A DNA stretch of 16,913 bases, from assembly GCA_002493305.1 (NCBI GenBank), contig DKYJ01000024.1, forward strand, positions 601 to 17,513. The letters run 5' to 3'. How positions within the stretch are numbered: the first letter of the stretch is position 1; each line of letters starts with the position of its first letter. Made by a program: the position numbers and the translations under genes. Source of the DNA: Clostridiales bacterium UBA7103 (lineage in GTDB: Bacteria > Bacillota > Clostridia > Oscillospirales > Oscillospiraceae). Below, one piece after another: positions 1 through 6,907 of the stretch. Below the pieces are notes generated by a model that worked only from the letters and a program-made list of their open reading frames with translations, was not told where the DNA came from and searched no databases.

Positions 1-61
1 CTGAGAGGGCAATACGCGTGAGGCGCGAGGTTAGCACCGGCGTAAAGCCGCACCGCAGGGA

Positions 62-160
62 TTATCCTCTCCGTCTTGCCGCTGCGCGCCAAGCCACCTC
101 TCCTTGCTGCGGCAAGGCGGGGCAGAGGATGGGCGCAAAGCTTCGGCAGAAGCGCAAAAC
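62..160. repeat. REP-like hairpin cluster
   Basis: This gene-free stretch contains short perfect hairpins. CCTTGC at 102-107 pairs with GCAAGG at 112-117 across TGCG, and GCTTC at 140-144 pairs with GAAGC at 149-153 across GGCA. The CCTCTCCGTC and GCCACCTCTCC words at 66-103 resemble dispersed REP-like intergenic repeats I associate with gut Clostridia (recollection, not checked). A second cluster of this sort occurs at 6403-6900. No start codon with a convincing ribosome binding site was found between 1 and 270, so I see no gene there. Confidence 0.5.
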
Positions 161-204
161 CTACTACGCACCAACCTTGGCACACTCTGAGGGGAGCCAA
201 TGAA

Positions 205-272
205 TAGTGCGGAATATAGCGGCAGTTTTCCGCGTCAGCGGGAAACAGAGCGGTATGAGCCTGTTATTGCTC
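205..272. repeat. Intergenic repeat, copy 1 (downstream of the M14 peptidase)
   Basis: This segment carries GAATATAGCG, CAGTTTT, a GCG-centred hairpin, GGAAAC, AGCG, ATGAGC and TTATT in that order. The same words occur in the same order and spacing at 6908-6974. Both copies lie immediately downstream of the stop codon of a minus-strand gene (271 and 7040). The middle of each copy differs in sequence but keeps a small hairpin, which suggests the structure is what is conserved. It may serve as a 3'-end element for the minus-strand gene (inference). Confidence 0.6.
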
Positions 273-1548
273 AGGTCACCAGCGCGCCGAGCGTCAGAAT
301 CCCGAGGTTTTTTTCATATATCGCGGGGAAGTCGGCGATGGGCAGAGGGTTTATGCCTCGCCCCGCCTCGATGGTATAGCCCGGCCGGTCGTAATCCTGT
401 ATGAACCAGTCTTTGTACCCGGCAAAGCCGGAGGCAAAGGGCGTATCCTCCGCCGTGTAGCCGGACACATCGGAGAAAAGCTCCGCTATCCGCCGGGAGC
501 CTGCCGGTTCGTAGTCGGCAAAGCGCCAGTAAATGACCTCTCCCTGAGTGTGATAGGCCAAAATCAACGCCGGGTCATAGGCCAGTGTAAAGTCGTACAT
601 GGCTCGGCTCTCGGGCGCCGCCAACGGAGCGGGGCCCACATAGTCTGCCGGGGCGGGAGAGCGTATGCCCTGGGCGAATTTGTTCTCCCGCGCCTGTTCC
701 CACTGCGCCGGGTATTGGAGATTCAGGTCAATGCCCTGAATGTTGGCTTTCCAGCCCGAGGGAAAGGAAAACTCCGGGTAATCCGCCGCAATAGCACGGG
801 CCTGCTCGTAGTATTCTCCGGAGACGATGTCCCCCGTCACAAGGTCGATACCGTCCGGGTTGACCGCCGGAACGAGGCAGAGCGTAGCGTAGCTCAGGAT
901 CTCTGCCGCCGGAGTGCCAAAAACACTGCCGCCCCCGGCATAGGCCGCCGCAAGCTCCTCCGTGAAGCGCAGCAGAATGGGCGTGGTTATCCATTCGTTT
1001 GCGTGGTGCGCGGCGTTGTACAGTATCCGGTTCTGCCCTTCGCCCAAAGTCATTGTCCACAGCGGCCTGCCCATGTGGCTTTTGCCCGCCTCACCGGTGC
1101 GGATAAAGGGATAGCGCGCCGCAAGCCCCCGCACGCAAAAGCCCACCAGCGCGGAGCTGTAATCTATACCCGTGGGCACTACCTCGAACGGCAGCGGCAC
1201 GATGAGCCGTTCCCCCGGCTGCAAATTTCCGGGCGTAACGCCGGGATTTGCCGTCATCAGCGCCTCCAGCGGTATGCCCGCCCTCTGCGCAATGGCCCAG
1301 AGTGTGTCGCCCCGTGCGATACTCTGCACCCGATAGCCCGTGTACCAGGGCAGCAGCGCACGGTGTGTGGCGTTCCCTGCGATGCCGTCAGCTTGTAGAC
1401 CCATCGCCCTTTGGAAGGCGATGACGGCCGCCCGGGTCGCTCCGCCGAAGCGTCCGTCAGTCTCAAGAGTACCATAGCCCGCGCGGTTGAGCGCAAGCTG
1501 CAAAAGCTGCACGGAGCTGCCCGTGCTGCCCTGCCGGAGCACACGCAT
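271..1548 (-). CDS. M14-family peptidoglycan carboxypeptidase/endopeptidase with PG-binding and LysM domains
   Basis: A 425-residue zinc peptidase that probably cleaves gamma-D-glutamyl-diaminopimelate bonds in cell-wall peptides, as known for the endopeptidase I/YqgT type. Residues 3-67 form a PG_binding_1 domain (two DGRFG/ADGIAG-type repeats). Residues 72-117 form a LysM domain (YRVQ, GDTLWAIA, NP, L.PGE.L.VP). Residues 125-420 form the M14 catalytic domain. Zinc ligands H182 and E185 lie in HHANEW and H333 in AYHTQGE. The catalytic glutamate is E394 in YTIEAGRG, and NPDG at 230-233 fits the substrate pocket. I chose the ATG at 1548 because AAAGGAGG sits 8 nt upstream; the frame stays open 25 codons further up with no ribosome binding site. 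No signal peptide is visible, as in the sporulation-associated endopeptidase I. The exact substrate is inferred. Confidence 0.88.
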   Translation of the reverse strand: MRVLRQGSTGSSVQLLQLALNRAGYGTLETDGRFGGATRAAVIAFQRAMGLQADGIAGNATHRALLPWYTGYRVQSIARGDTLWAIAQRAGIPLEALMTANPGVTPGNLQPGERLIVPLPFEVVPTGIDYSSALVGFCVRGLAARYPFIRTGEAGKSHMGRPLWTMTLGEGQNRILYNAAHHANEWITTPILLRFTEELAAAYAGGGSVFGTPAAEILSYATLCLVPAVNPDGIDLVTGDIVSGEYYEQARAIAADYPEFSFPSGWKANIQGIDLNLQYPAQWEQARENKFAQGIRSPAPADYVGPAPLAAPESRAMYDFTLAYDPALILAYHTQGEVIYWRFADYEPAGSRRIAELFSDVSGYTAEDTPFASGFAGYKDWFIQDYDRPGYTIEAGRGINPLPIADFPAIYEKNLGILTLGALVT

Positions 1549-1661
1549 AGTCAGATCCTCCTTTATGCTGTAATCACTGTAAAATATATGCTGCTTTTGG
1601 AAAAAATTGACAATTTCCCGCAAAAATTTATTGTACGAATGAAATAAATAACTTTAAATTA

Positions 1662-1690
1662 TTGACATTTTTTTGTTGGATTGCTATAAT
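1662..1690 (+). promoter_or_regulatory. Sigma-A promoter of the tct operon
   Basis: TTGACA at 1662-1667 and TATAAT at 1685-1690 are separated by exactly 17 bp, and TGC just upstream makes an extended -10. This is a full consensus promoter, so strong basal transcription is expected. The leader is about 47 nt and ends in TGGAGG at 1731-1736, 7 nt before the tctC ATG. No clear operator was seen, and no TctDE-type two-component system lies next to it. Confidence 0.88.
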
Positions 1691-1743
1691 ACTACCGGAC
1701 ATGCCCAAGGGCAGTCCAAAGTAAATTATATGGAGGAAAAACA

Positions 1744-2757
1744 ATGAAAAAGATTCTTGCTCTTCTGCTTGCTCTGTGCATGGTCTTTGCTCTTTGTGCC
1801 TGCGGCCAGAAGGCCCCCGCTGAGAGCCAGGCTCCTGCTGAGAGTGAGGCTCCCGCTGAGAGCGAAGCTCCCGCCGAGACTACCGGCTGGGCTCCCGACG
1901 GCCCTGTCACCCTGATCGTTGCCTACAAGGCCGGCAACGGCACCGATGTTACCGCCCGTATTCTTGCTCAGTACGCTGAGAAGTACGTTGGCCAGACCAT
2001 CGTTATCGACAACGTTGACGGCGGCTCTGGCTCTATCGGCTGGTCCAAGCTCGCCGAGGCTGAGCCCGACGGCATGACCATCGGCTTCATGAATCTGCCC
2101 AACTTCAACAGCTCCATCGTTAAAGAGCTGGGTACTTACACCACAGCCGACTTCACCGCGATCTGCAACCATGTCACCGAGACTTCTCTGGTCATCGTCC
2201 GTGCGGACGAGGATCGTTTTGAGGACATTGACGGTCTGGTCGCCTATGCCAAGGAGAACAACACCGTTGCCTCCACCAATGGCGCGCAGGCCTCCAACCA
2301 TATCGGCGCACAGGCCTTTGCCAACTCCGCCGGCTTCAAGTACACCGATCTGCCTCAGGGCAACACCGCCGATGAGCTGACCTCCCTGCTGGGCGGCGAG
2401 GCTGACTGGTGCGTCGCCAAGGTCGCCGACATTGCCGGCCGTACCGATGTTAAGGTTCTTGCTTCTTTCTCTGAGGAGAGGCTTCCCGAGTATCCCGACG
2501 TCCCCACTCTGGGCGAGAAGGGCTACTATGACCAGTGGCTGGGCTCCTCCCGCTGCGTCGTTGCACCCGCCGGTGTGACCGACGAGATGGTCGCTTTCTA
2601 CGAGGCCGCCTTCAAGGCCACCATGGAGGATCCTGATTACCTGGCAGCTGCTTCCAGCTTTGCCACTGATTTCAAGGATGCCGCCACCACCGCCGCTCTT
2701 ATCGAGCAGCAGCAGACCTTCACCGAGAGCCTGAGCGAGGGCTTCTGGTACTGATAA
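1744..2757 (+). CDS. tctC: Tripartite tricarboxylate transporter substrate-binding lipoprotein (TctC family)
   Basis: The extracytoplasmic binding protein of a TTT-family secondary transporter, tethered to the outer face of the membrane by lipid. Residues 1-19 form a lipoprotein signal (KK, a hydrophobic run, LCAC) with C20 as the lipidated cysteine. Residues 24-47 are four copies of an APAES(E/Q)-like hexapeptide, a flexible spacer. The mature domain starts around GPVTLIVAYKAGNGTDVTAR, the Bug/TctC N-terminal strand and ligand loop. Further family features are IDNVDGGSGSIGW and a C-terminal PDVPTLGEKGY segment. The length of 336 residues is normal. It heads tctC-tctB-tctA and has the best expression signals of the three. 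The ligand, probably a carboxylate, cannot be read from sequence. The stop is TGA at 2752-2754, and TAA follows at 2755-2757. Confidence 0.92.
1813..1884 (+). repeat. Fourfold 18-bp tandem repeat in the tctC spacer
   Basis: Four imperfect 18-bp units encode APAESQ, APAESE, APAESE and APAETT directly after the lipidated cysteine. Copy differences are mostly silent third-base changes. The repeat forms the acidic Ala/Pro linker holding the binding domain off the membrane. Copy number is likely to vary between strains by slippage (inference). Confidence 0.75.
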
Positions 2758-2773
2758 TCCCGATGGCATTATG

Positions 2774-2804
2774 AACGGGGCAGGGCAAAGCCCTGCCCCG
2801 TTTT
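2774..2804 (+). terminator. Hairpin terminator between tctC and tctB
   Basis: CGGGGCAGGGC at 2776-2786 pairs perfectly with GCCCTGCCCCG at 2790-2800 across AAA, extended by AA/TT, and is followed by TTTT. It lies inside the operon. It probably stops most transcripts, or protects the tctC 3' end, so that the binding protein is made in excess over the membrane subunits. This arrangement is common for binding-protein operons. Confidence 0.85.
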
Positions 2805-2846
2805 CCTTGAAAAATAGTTTTCTGTTCATCCGCTTACCTGATTTAT

Positions 2847-2863
2847 AGGAGTGATTTCCCTTG
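2847..2863 (+). promoter_or_regulatory. RBS that selects a TTG start for tctB
   Basis: AGGAG at 2847-2851 lies 9 nt before TTG at 2861 but 15 nt before the in-frame ATG at 2867. Spacing therefore favours TTG, adding two residues (fMet-Lys) before the ATG-encoded methionine. Confidence 0.65.
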
Positions 2864-3310
2864 AAAATGAAGAAAACGGATATAGGCGTTGTGGCGTTTA
2901 TGTATGTTGTGTGCGGCTTTTTCTACGCATACAGCTTCCAGCTTACTGAGGAGAGCCGGTCATATCCCCTGTTCACCATTATCCTTCTCTTTTTCCTTAC
3001 TACCCTGTATTTGGTACAAATGATCATTGCCGCGCGCAAATTCGGCGTGGAGAGCGGCAAGGACGAGGTTTTCGCCGGGTTCAAGGCGCAGCAGTTCTTT
3101 GTCTCTCTCGGTCTTACGATAGTATATTTCTTTATGATGAAGTATCTGGGCTTCTTTACCGCCACCATCATCTTCATGGCGGCATCCCTGCTTTATCTCA
3201 AAGTTCCCCTGCTCCATTCCGCTATTGCTCTGGTTGCTGTGAACCTGCTGATCTACTTCGCCTTTGTGAAGTTCCTCGGCGTGAAGCTGCCCTCCGGGCT
3301 GCTGTTTTAA
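2861..3310 (+). CDS. tctB: Tripartite tricarboxylate transporter small membrane subunit (TctB family)
   Basis: A 149-residue protein with about four membrane segments (near residues 9-26, 35-53, 83-100 and 106-140) and a charged loop around residues 55-75. Size, hydropathy and position between tctC and tctA identify it as TctB, the small subunit that partners the large TctA channel protein; TctB sequences are poorly conserved, so context carries much of the call. Residues 117-149 (LLYLKVPLLHSAIALVAV onward, ending LPSGLLF) resemble the usual C-terminal TctB segment. The start is TTG, chosen by ribosome-binding-site spacing. The gene follows the internal terminator and is 12 nt from tctA, so the two are almost certainly cotranscribed. 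Confidence 0.85.
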   Translation: MKMKKTDIGVVAFMYVVCGFFYAYSFQLTEESRSYPLFTIILLFFLTTLYLVQMIIAARKFGVESGKDEVFAGFKAQQFFVSLGLTIVYFFMMKYLGFFTATIIFMAASLLYLKVPLLHSAIALVAVNLLIYFAFVKFLGVKLPSGLLF

Positions 3311-3322
3311 GGAGGCCAAACT

Positions 3323-4843
3323 ATGCTTGAAACTTTACAGCTTATGGGTCAGGGCTTTATACACGCCCTTACTCTTGTTAACCTGCTCGCTATGGCCGGC
3401 GGTGTGGCGCTGGGCATAATCATCGGCTGCCTGCCGGGTCTGTCCGCTGCAATGGGCGTTGCCCTGATGCTGCCCCTGACCTTTACCATGCCCGCCGACA
3501 CCGGGCTTATCGTGCTGGGCGCTATCTACTGCGGCGCGATTTTCGGCGGCTCTATCTCCGCCATATTGATACATACTCCCGGCACTCCCGCGTCCGCTGC
3601 CACTGCCATTGAGGGCTATCAGATGACCCTTCAGGGCAAGGCGGGCAAGGCGCTTGCCACCGCCTGCTGGAGCTCCTTCTGGGGCGGCCTTCTCAGCTGC
3701 ATTTCCCTGTACTTTTTCTCCCCGCTGCTTGCGCAGCTGGCGCTGAAGTTCATGTCCGCGGAGAAGTTCTGGCTGGGCATCTTCGGCCTGACCATCATTG
3801 CCGGCGTTTCCAGCAAGTCCATCGTCAAGGGTCTTATGTCCGGCGCGCTGGGCCTGCTCATCTCCACCATCGGCCTTGACCCGGTTGACGGCACAAAGCG
3901 CTTCATGTTTGGGCAGTCCTTCCTTGCCGAGGGCATCAACACCACCTGCGCCCTGATAGGTCTCTTCTCCATGTCTCAGGTGTTCATTCTGGCCGAGAAG
4001 CAGATCAAGGAGCGCGCCAAGGCCGCGAAGTTCACCGATAAGATCCGCCTGACCCGCGGCGAGAAAAAGATGCTCGCGCCCACGGTCATCCGCTCCTGGA
4101 TAATGGGCAACATCATCGGCATCCTGCCCGGTGCGGGCGCGTCCATAGCCTGCTTTATGGGCTACAACAGCGCAAGGCAGTTCTCCAAGCATAAGGAAGA
4201 GTTCGGCCATGGCTCGATTGAGGGCGTCTGCGGCTCTGAGGCGGCGAACAACGCCGTCACCGGCGGCTCGCTCATTCCCATGCTCACTCTCGGCATTCCC
4301 GGCGAGTCGGTCACTGCGGTTTTGATGGGCGGCCTCATCATCCAGGGGCTTGCCCCCGGACCCGAGCTGTTCACCAAGCACGCGGCAATGACCTACACCT
4401 TCTTTGCCGGTTTCGTTCTGGTGCAGTTCTTCATGCTGGCTATCGGCACGCTCGGCTGCCGCGGCTTTGCCCAGATCTCCCGCCTGTCCGACGCCATTCT
4501 GATCCCCTGCGTCACTGTTTTGTGCTTTGTCGGCTCCTATGCCATTCATAAGAACATGAGCGATGTGGTCGTCATGCTTGTATTTGGCGTGCTGGGCTAC
4601 CTGATGCGCAAGTTCGATTTGAATACGGCCGCCGTTGTGCTGGCGCTGATCCTCGGGCCTATCAGTGAAAAGGGTCTGCGCGGCGCTCTGCGTGTCAGCG
4701 GCGGGGATATTGGCTGCCTGTTCGCCTCCCCGGTGAGCTGGGTGCTTATAATCCTCAGCGTTGTCGGCATCTTCTCCCCCTTCTTCATGAACAAGTTCGA
4801 GAAGAAGGTCACCGGCGAGGATGCTCCCGAATCCACGGATTGA
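3323..4843 (+). CDS. tctA: Tripartite tricarboxylate transporter large membrane subunit (TctA family)
   Basis: The 506-residue polytopic translocation subunit, with about 12 hydrophobic segments. Family motifs are visible in order: GCLPGLSAAMGVALMLPLTF (about residues 35-54), GAIYCGAIFGGSISAIL followed by TPGTPASAATAIEGYQM (about 70-106), QGKAGKAL, and in the second half GILPGAGASIACFMGY with EAANNAVTGGSLIPMLTLGIPG. The duplicated glycine/proline-rich LPG and PGTP elements are typical of TctA and thought to line the transport path. The ATG at 3323 has AAGGAGG just upstream, overlapping the end of tctB. Length is normal and no frame damage is seen. With tctC and tctB it makes a complete ion-driven importer; the substrate is unknown. 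Confidence 0.95.
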   Translation: MLETLQLMGQGFIHALTLVNLLAMAGGVALGIIIGCLPGLSAAMGVALMLPLTFTMPADTGLIVLGAIYCGAIFGGSISAILIHTPGTPASAATAIEGYQMTLQGKAGKALATACWSSFWGGLLSCISLYFFSPLLAQLALKFMSAEKFWLGIFGLTIIAGVSSKSIVKGLMSGALGLLISTIGLDPVDGTKRFMFGQSFLAEGINTTCALIGLFSMSQVFILAEKQIKERAKAAKFTDKIRLTRGEKKMLAPTVIRSWIMGNIIGILPGAGASIACFMGYNSARQFSKHKEEFGHGSIEGVCGSEAANNAVTGGSLIPMLTLGIPGESVTAVLMGGLIIQGLAPGPELFTKHAAMTYTFFAGFVLVQFFMLAIGTLGCRGFAQISRLSDAILIPCVTVLCFVGSYAIHKNMSDVVVMLVFGVLGYLMRKFDLNTAAVVLALILGPISEKGLRGALRVSGGDIGCLFASPVSWVLIILSVVGIFSPFFMNKFEKKVTGEDAPESTD

Positions 4844-4856
4844 CAAAATATGTCTT

Positions 4857-4885
4857 GACGCGGCTGCCTGGCAGCCGCGTCTTTT
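4857..4885 (+). terminator. Terminator of the tct operon
   Basis: GACGCGGCTGC at 4857-4867 pairs perfectly with GCAGCCGCGTC at 4871-4881 across CTG and is followed by TTTT. It begins 14 nt after the tctA stop. Confidence 0.92.
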
Positions 4886-4948
4886 CTATATTTGCGTAAT
4901 GCTCCGACCTTTGTGCATATCCAACAAAAACGAGAGCCAAAATTTGGA

Positions 4949-4977
4949 TTGTGAATCAGCCCGGGACAAGGTATAAT
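4949..4977 (+). promoter_or_regulatory. Promoter of the ABC ATPase gene
   Basis: TTGTGA at 4949-4954 and TATAAT at 4972-4977 are separated by 17 bp. Transcription should start near 4984, giving an untranslated leader of about 218 nt before the ATG at 5202, unusually long for this gene family. Confidence 0.7.
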
Positions 4978-4991
4978 GTAATGGGTATTCA

Positions 4992-5157
4992 GCAGACGGG
5001 AGCCGGATACAAACCTTCCGTCTGCCTGCCCTAATCTGACTGCGCGACCGGCTCTCCATATTTTAGCCGGCGTGACATTTATAAGGAGGAGTTTGTTTCC
5101 CCCGGCTCGGGGTGCGGCAGTGTGGAGACCTGCCGTAATGTGGGAGGCTTCGGCCCC
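4992..5157 (+). promoter_or_regulatory. Structured 5' leader with alternative pairings (candidate riboswitch or attenuator)
   Basis: GCAGACGG (4992-4999) pairs with CCGTCTGC (5018-5025). The loop of that stem contains GAGCCGG (5000-5006), which is the complement of CCGGCTC at 5048-5054; together these form an H-type pseudoknot topology. CCGGCT at 5048-5053 can instead pair with AGCCGG at 5065-5070. A second CCGGCTC at 5102-5108 can also pair with either AGCCGG word; pairing with 5065-5070 would enclose the AAGGAGG at 5083-5089 in its loop. Further stems are CCCCG/CGGGG (5100-5112) and CGGCAG/CTGCCG near 5115-5135. I do not recognise a known riboswitch class. The pairings are seen; switching is inferred. 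Confidence 0.45.
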
Positions 5158-5201
5158 TGCGAGGCTGCTTTTAACGGAGGTTGGGCAGTCGGAGCTAATG
5201 T

Positions 5202-6383
5202 ATGGCAACTGTAACACTGAAGAATGTAAAGAAGATCTATCCCTTCGTCAGCGGCGAGACGAAAAAGAAAAAGAAGAAAAAGGACGCTGCCGATGAGGAG
5301 AAGAAGGTCAACCTTCAGGTCACCGAGCAGGGCGTCGTGGCGGTTCAGGAGTTCAATCTTGACATTGCCGATAAGGAGTTCATCGTTCTGGTCGGCCCCT
5401 CTGGCTGCGGCAAGTCCACTACTCTGAGAATGGTCGCCGGCCTTGAGGAAATCTCCGAGGGCGAGCTTTACATTGACGGCAAGCTCATGAACGATGTCGC
5501 CCCCAAGGACAGAGATATCGCCATGGTTTTCCAGAACTATGCCCTTTATCCTCACATGACAGTGTATGAAAATATGGCCTTCTCCCTGAAGCTGCGCAAA
5601 GAGCCGAAGGATGTTATCGACAAGAAGGTTCGTGAAGCTGCCGAGATCCTGGATATCACCCAGTATCTTGACCGTAAGCCCAAGGCTCTCTCCGGCGGCC
5701 AGCGCCAGCGTGTCGCCATCGGCCGCGCCATCGTGCGTGACCCTGCTGTCTTCCTTATGGACGAGCCGCTCTCCAACCTTGACGCGAAGCTGCGTAACCA
5801 GATGCGCGCCGAGATCATCAAGCTGCGTGAGCGTATCAACACCACCTTTATCTATGTCACCCATGACCAGACCGAGGCCATGACTCTGGGCGACCGTATC
5901 GTCATTATGCGCGACGGTTATATCCAGCAGATAGGCACTCCTCAGGAGGTTTTCAACAATCCGCGCAACCTGTTCGTCGCCGGCTTCATTGGTACGCCTC
6001 AGATGAATATGTTTGACGGCAAGCTCCTCCGTGAGGGTGATAAGTACTTTGTTCAGCTTGGCCAGCTCAAGGTCGAGCTTGACGAGGAGAAGCGCGCCCG
6101 TCTGGCGGCAAACGATGTCCCGAGCCAGGATGTGTATCTCGGTGTTCGTCCCGAGCATACTCTCCTCGGTGATGAGGGTGTTGTCGCCAAGGTCGATGTG
6201 TCTGAAATGATGGGCTCCTCCGTGCATCTGCACGTCTCTGCCGAGGGTAAGGACGTTATTATCATCGTCCCCACCACCGACATGAAGGGTCATTACAAGC
6301 TGGGCGATACCGTCCACTTCACCTTCAACGGCGCAATGGCTCATGTCTTCAGCAAGGAGACAGAGAAGAACCTCGAGTGGTAA
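5202..6383 (+). CDS. Sugar-type ABC transporter ATP-binding protein (MsmK/UgpC/MalK-like) with Lys-rich insertion
   Basis: A 393-residue cytoplasmic ATPase of carbohydrate ABC importers. Walker A is GPSGCGKST (65-73), the Q-loop is at Q111 (VFQNYALYPHMT), the signature is LSGGQRQR (163-170), Walker B is VFLMDEP (183-189), the D-loop is SNLD, and the switch histidine is H221 (YVTHDQTEAMTL). Residues from about 240 form the regulatory TOBE-type domain (GFIGTPQMNMF, VYLGVRPEH). No permease or binding-protein gene adjoins it, which fits the shared ATPases such as MsmK that energise several distant sugar importers (established for streptococci, inferred here). Residues 18-45 are an inserted charged loop with seven consecutive lysines (21-27), absent from textbook MsmK/MalK. 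The ATG has GGAG 7 nt upstream (5191-5194). Confidence 0.92.
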   Translation: MATVTLKNVKKIYPFVSGETKKKKKKKDAADEEKKVNLQVTEQGVVAVQEFNLDIADKEFIVLVGPSGCGKSTTLRMVAGLEEISEGELYIDGKLMNDVAPKDRDIAMVFQNYALYPHMTVYENMAFSLKLRKEPKDVIDKKVREAAEILDITQYLDRKPKALSGGQRQRVAIGRAIVRDPAVFLMDEPLSNLDAKLRNQMRAEIIKLRERINTTFIYVTHDQTEAMTLGDRIVIMRDGYIQQIGTPQEVFNNPRNLFVAGFIGTPQMNMFDGKLLREGDKYFVQLGQLKVELDEEKRARLAANDVPSQDVYLGVRPEHTLLGDEGVVAKVDVSEMMGSSVHLHVSAEGKDVIIIVPTTDMKGHYKLGDTVHFTFNGAMAHVFSKETEKNLEW

Positions 6384-6402
6384 TTCGGATATAAAAGCAC
6401 TT

Positions 6403-6438
6403 CAAGCCCCGCCGGTTGGCGGGGCTTGCTTTTGCTTT
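6403..6438 (+). terminator. Terminator of the ABC ATPase gene
   Basis: CAAGCCCCGCC at 6403-6413 pairs perfectly with GGCGGGGCTTG at 6418-6428 across GGTT and is followed by the T-rich CTTTTGCTTT. It starts 20 nt after the stop codon. Confidence 0.88.
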
Positions 6439-6460
6439 GCAAATCTGCGCCGATCCCTTG

Positions 6461-6900
6461 GCTCTCCCTTTGGGAGCGCTGGCACGGCTCAGCCGTGACT
6501 GATGGGGGCTGTCTTGCTTCGAGTTAAAAAGAAGCAACGAGCAAGGGTCAACTTTCTTGGCACCAAGAAAGTTGCAAAGAAGTGTTTAAGGGGAAGATTT
6601 CGTTTTCTTCCCCTTAAAAATCCCTATTTAAAACGAGTAAAGAGGAGTGCCTCTTTACAATCTCCCGTGCAAGACAAAGAGATAACGCGCTAAGTTAAAA
6701 TAGTTGTGGGTTCGGGCGTATAAGAGCTCAAGTTTGCACTATCCAAAGGCCGCCCTGCGTAAGGGAAGCCAAGATTGATGCGGTGTAAACTTGATGCAAA
6801 TCACCCAAAACCTGCACCGCACTCCTGCCTCCCTCTGACGAGGGAGGTGGGCAGGGTAAAGCAGCGAAACTGCAACAAAGCGTAGCGGTTGCAGTTTTGA
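6461..6900. repeat. Gene-free mosaic of perfect hairpins
   Basis: This interval of more than 400 bp holds no convincing gene but at least eight stems. They are: CTCCC/GGGAG (6464-6476); CACGGC/GCCGTG (6483-6497); TTGCTTC/GAAGCAA (about 6514-6537); a 12-bp-arm palindrome with 2-nt centre (6549-6574); a 13-bp-arm hairpin with 8-nt loop (6585-6618); GTAAAGAGG/CCTCTTTAC (6637-6658); an 11-bp stem with one G-U pair (6729-6739 with 6783-6793) enclosing a smaller stem; CCTCCCTC/GAGGGAGG (6828-6847); and AAACTGCAAC/GTTGCAGTTT (6867-6897). The CTCTCCCTTTGGGAG part resembles dispersed REP-like repeats of gut Firmicutes. The rest could be nested repeats, a MITE remnant or a structured RNA. Confidence 0.7.
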
Positions 6901-6907
6901 GAGGAAG

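Noticed and set aside
1..60. CTGAGAGGG at the window start as a TPP riboswitch fragment
   Set aside because: The second conserved TPP half (ACCTGAT...GGATAATGCC) is absent, and the following gene lies on the opposite strand.
1549..1661. A sigma-A or sigma-G promoter for the M14 peptidase on the minus strand
   Set aside because: TTGTCA with TATATT needs a 19-bp spacer, and the sigma-G-like CATATAT has no matching -35; neither is good enough to list.
3335..4846. Long minus-strand open frames opposite tctC, tctA, the ABC gene and uraA
   Set aside because: All are shadows caused by high third-position GC. Their products have biased composition, match no family I know, and lack ribosome binding sites.
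5093..5296. A 67-codon TTG-started leader gene before the ABC ATPase
   Set aside because: Spacing to AAGGAGG is only 3 nt, it overlaps the ABC gene by 95 bases in another frame, and its composition is not protein-like. Kept only as an oddity under findings.
6549..6658. CRISPR-like or retron-like reading of the three perfect hairpins
   Set aside because: The three stems have different sequences with no repeated unit and spacer pattern, and there is no cas gene or reverse transcriptase nearby.
6673..6701. Promoter at TAAAAT 6696-6701 for a noncoding RNA
   Set aside because: The hexamer 17 bp upstream is GACAAA, a poor -35, and no downstream terminator pairs with it clearly.
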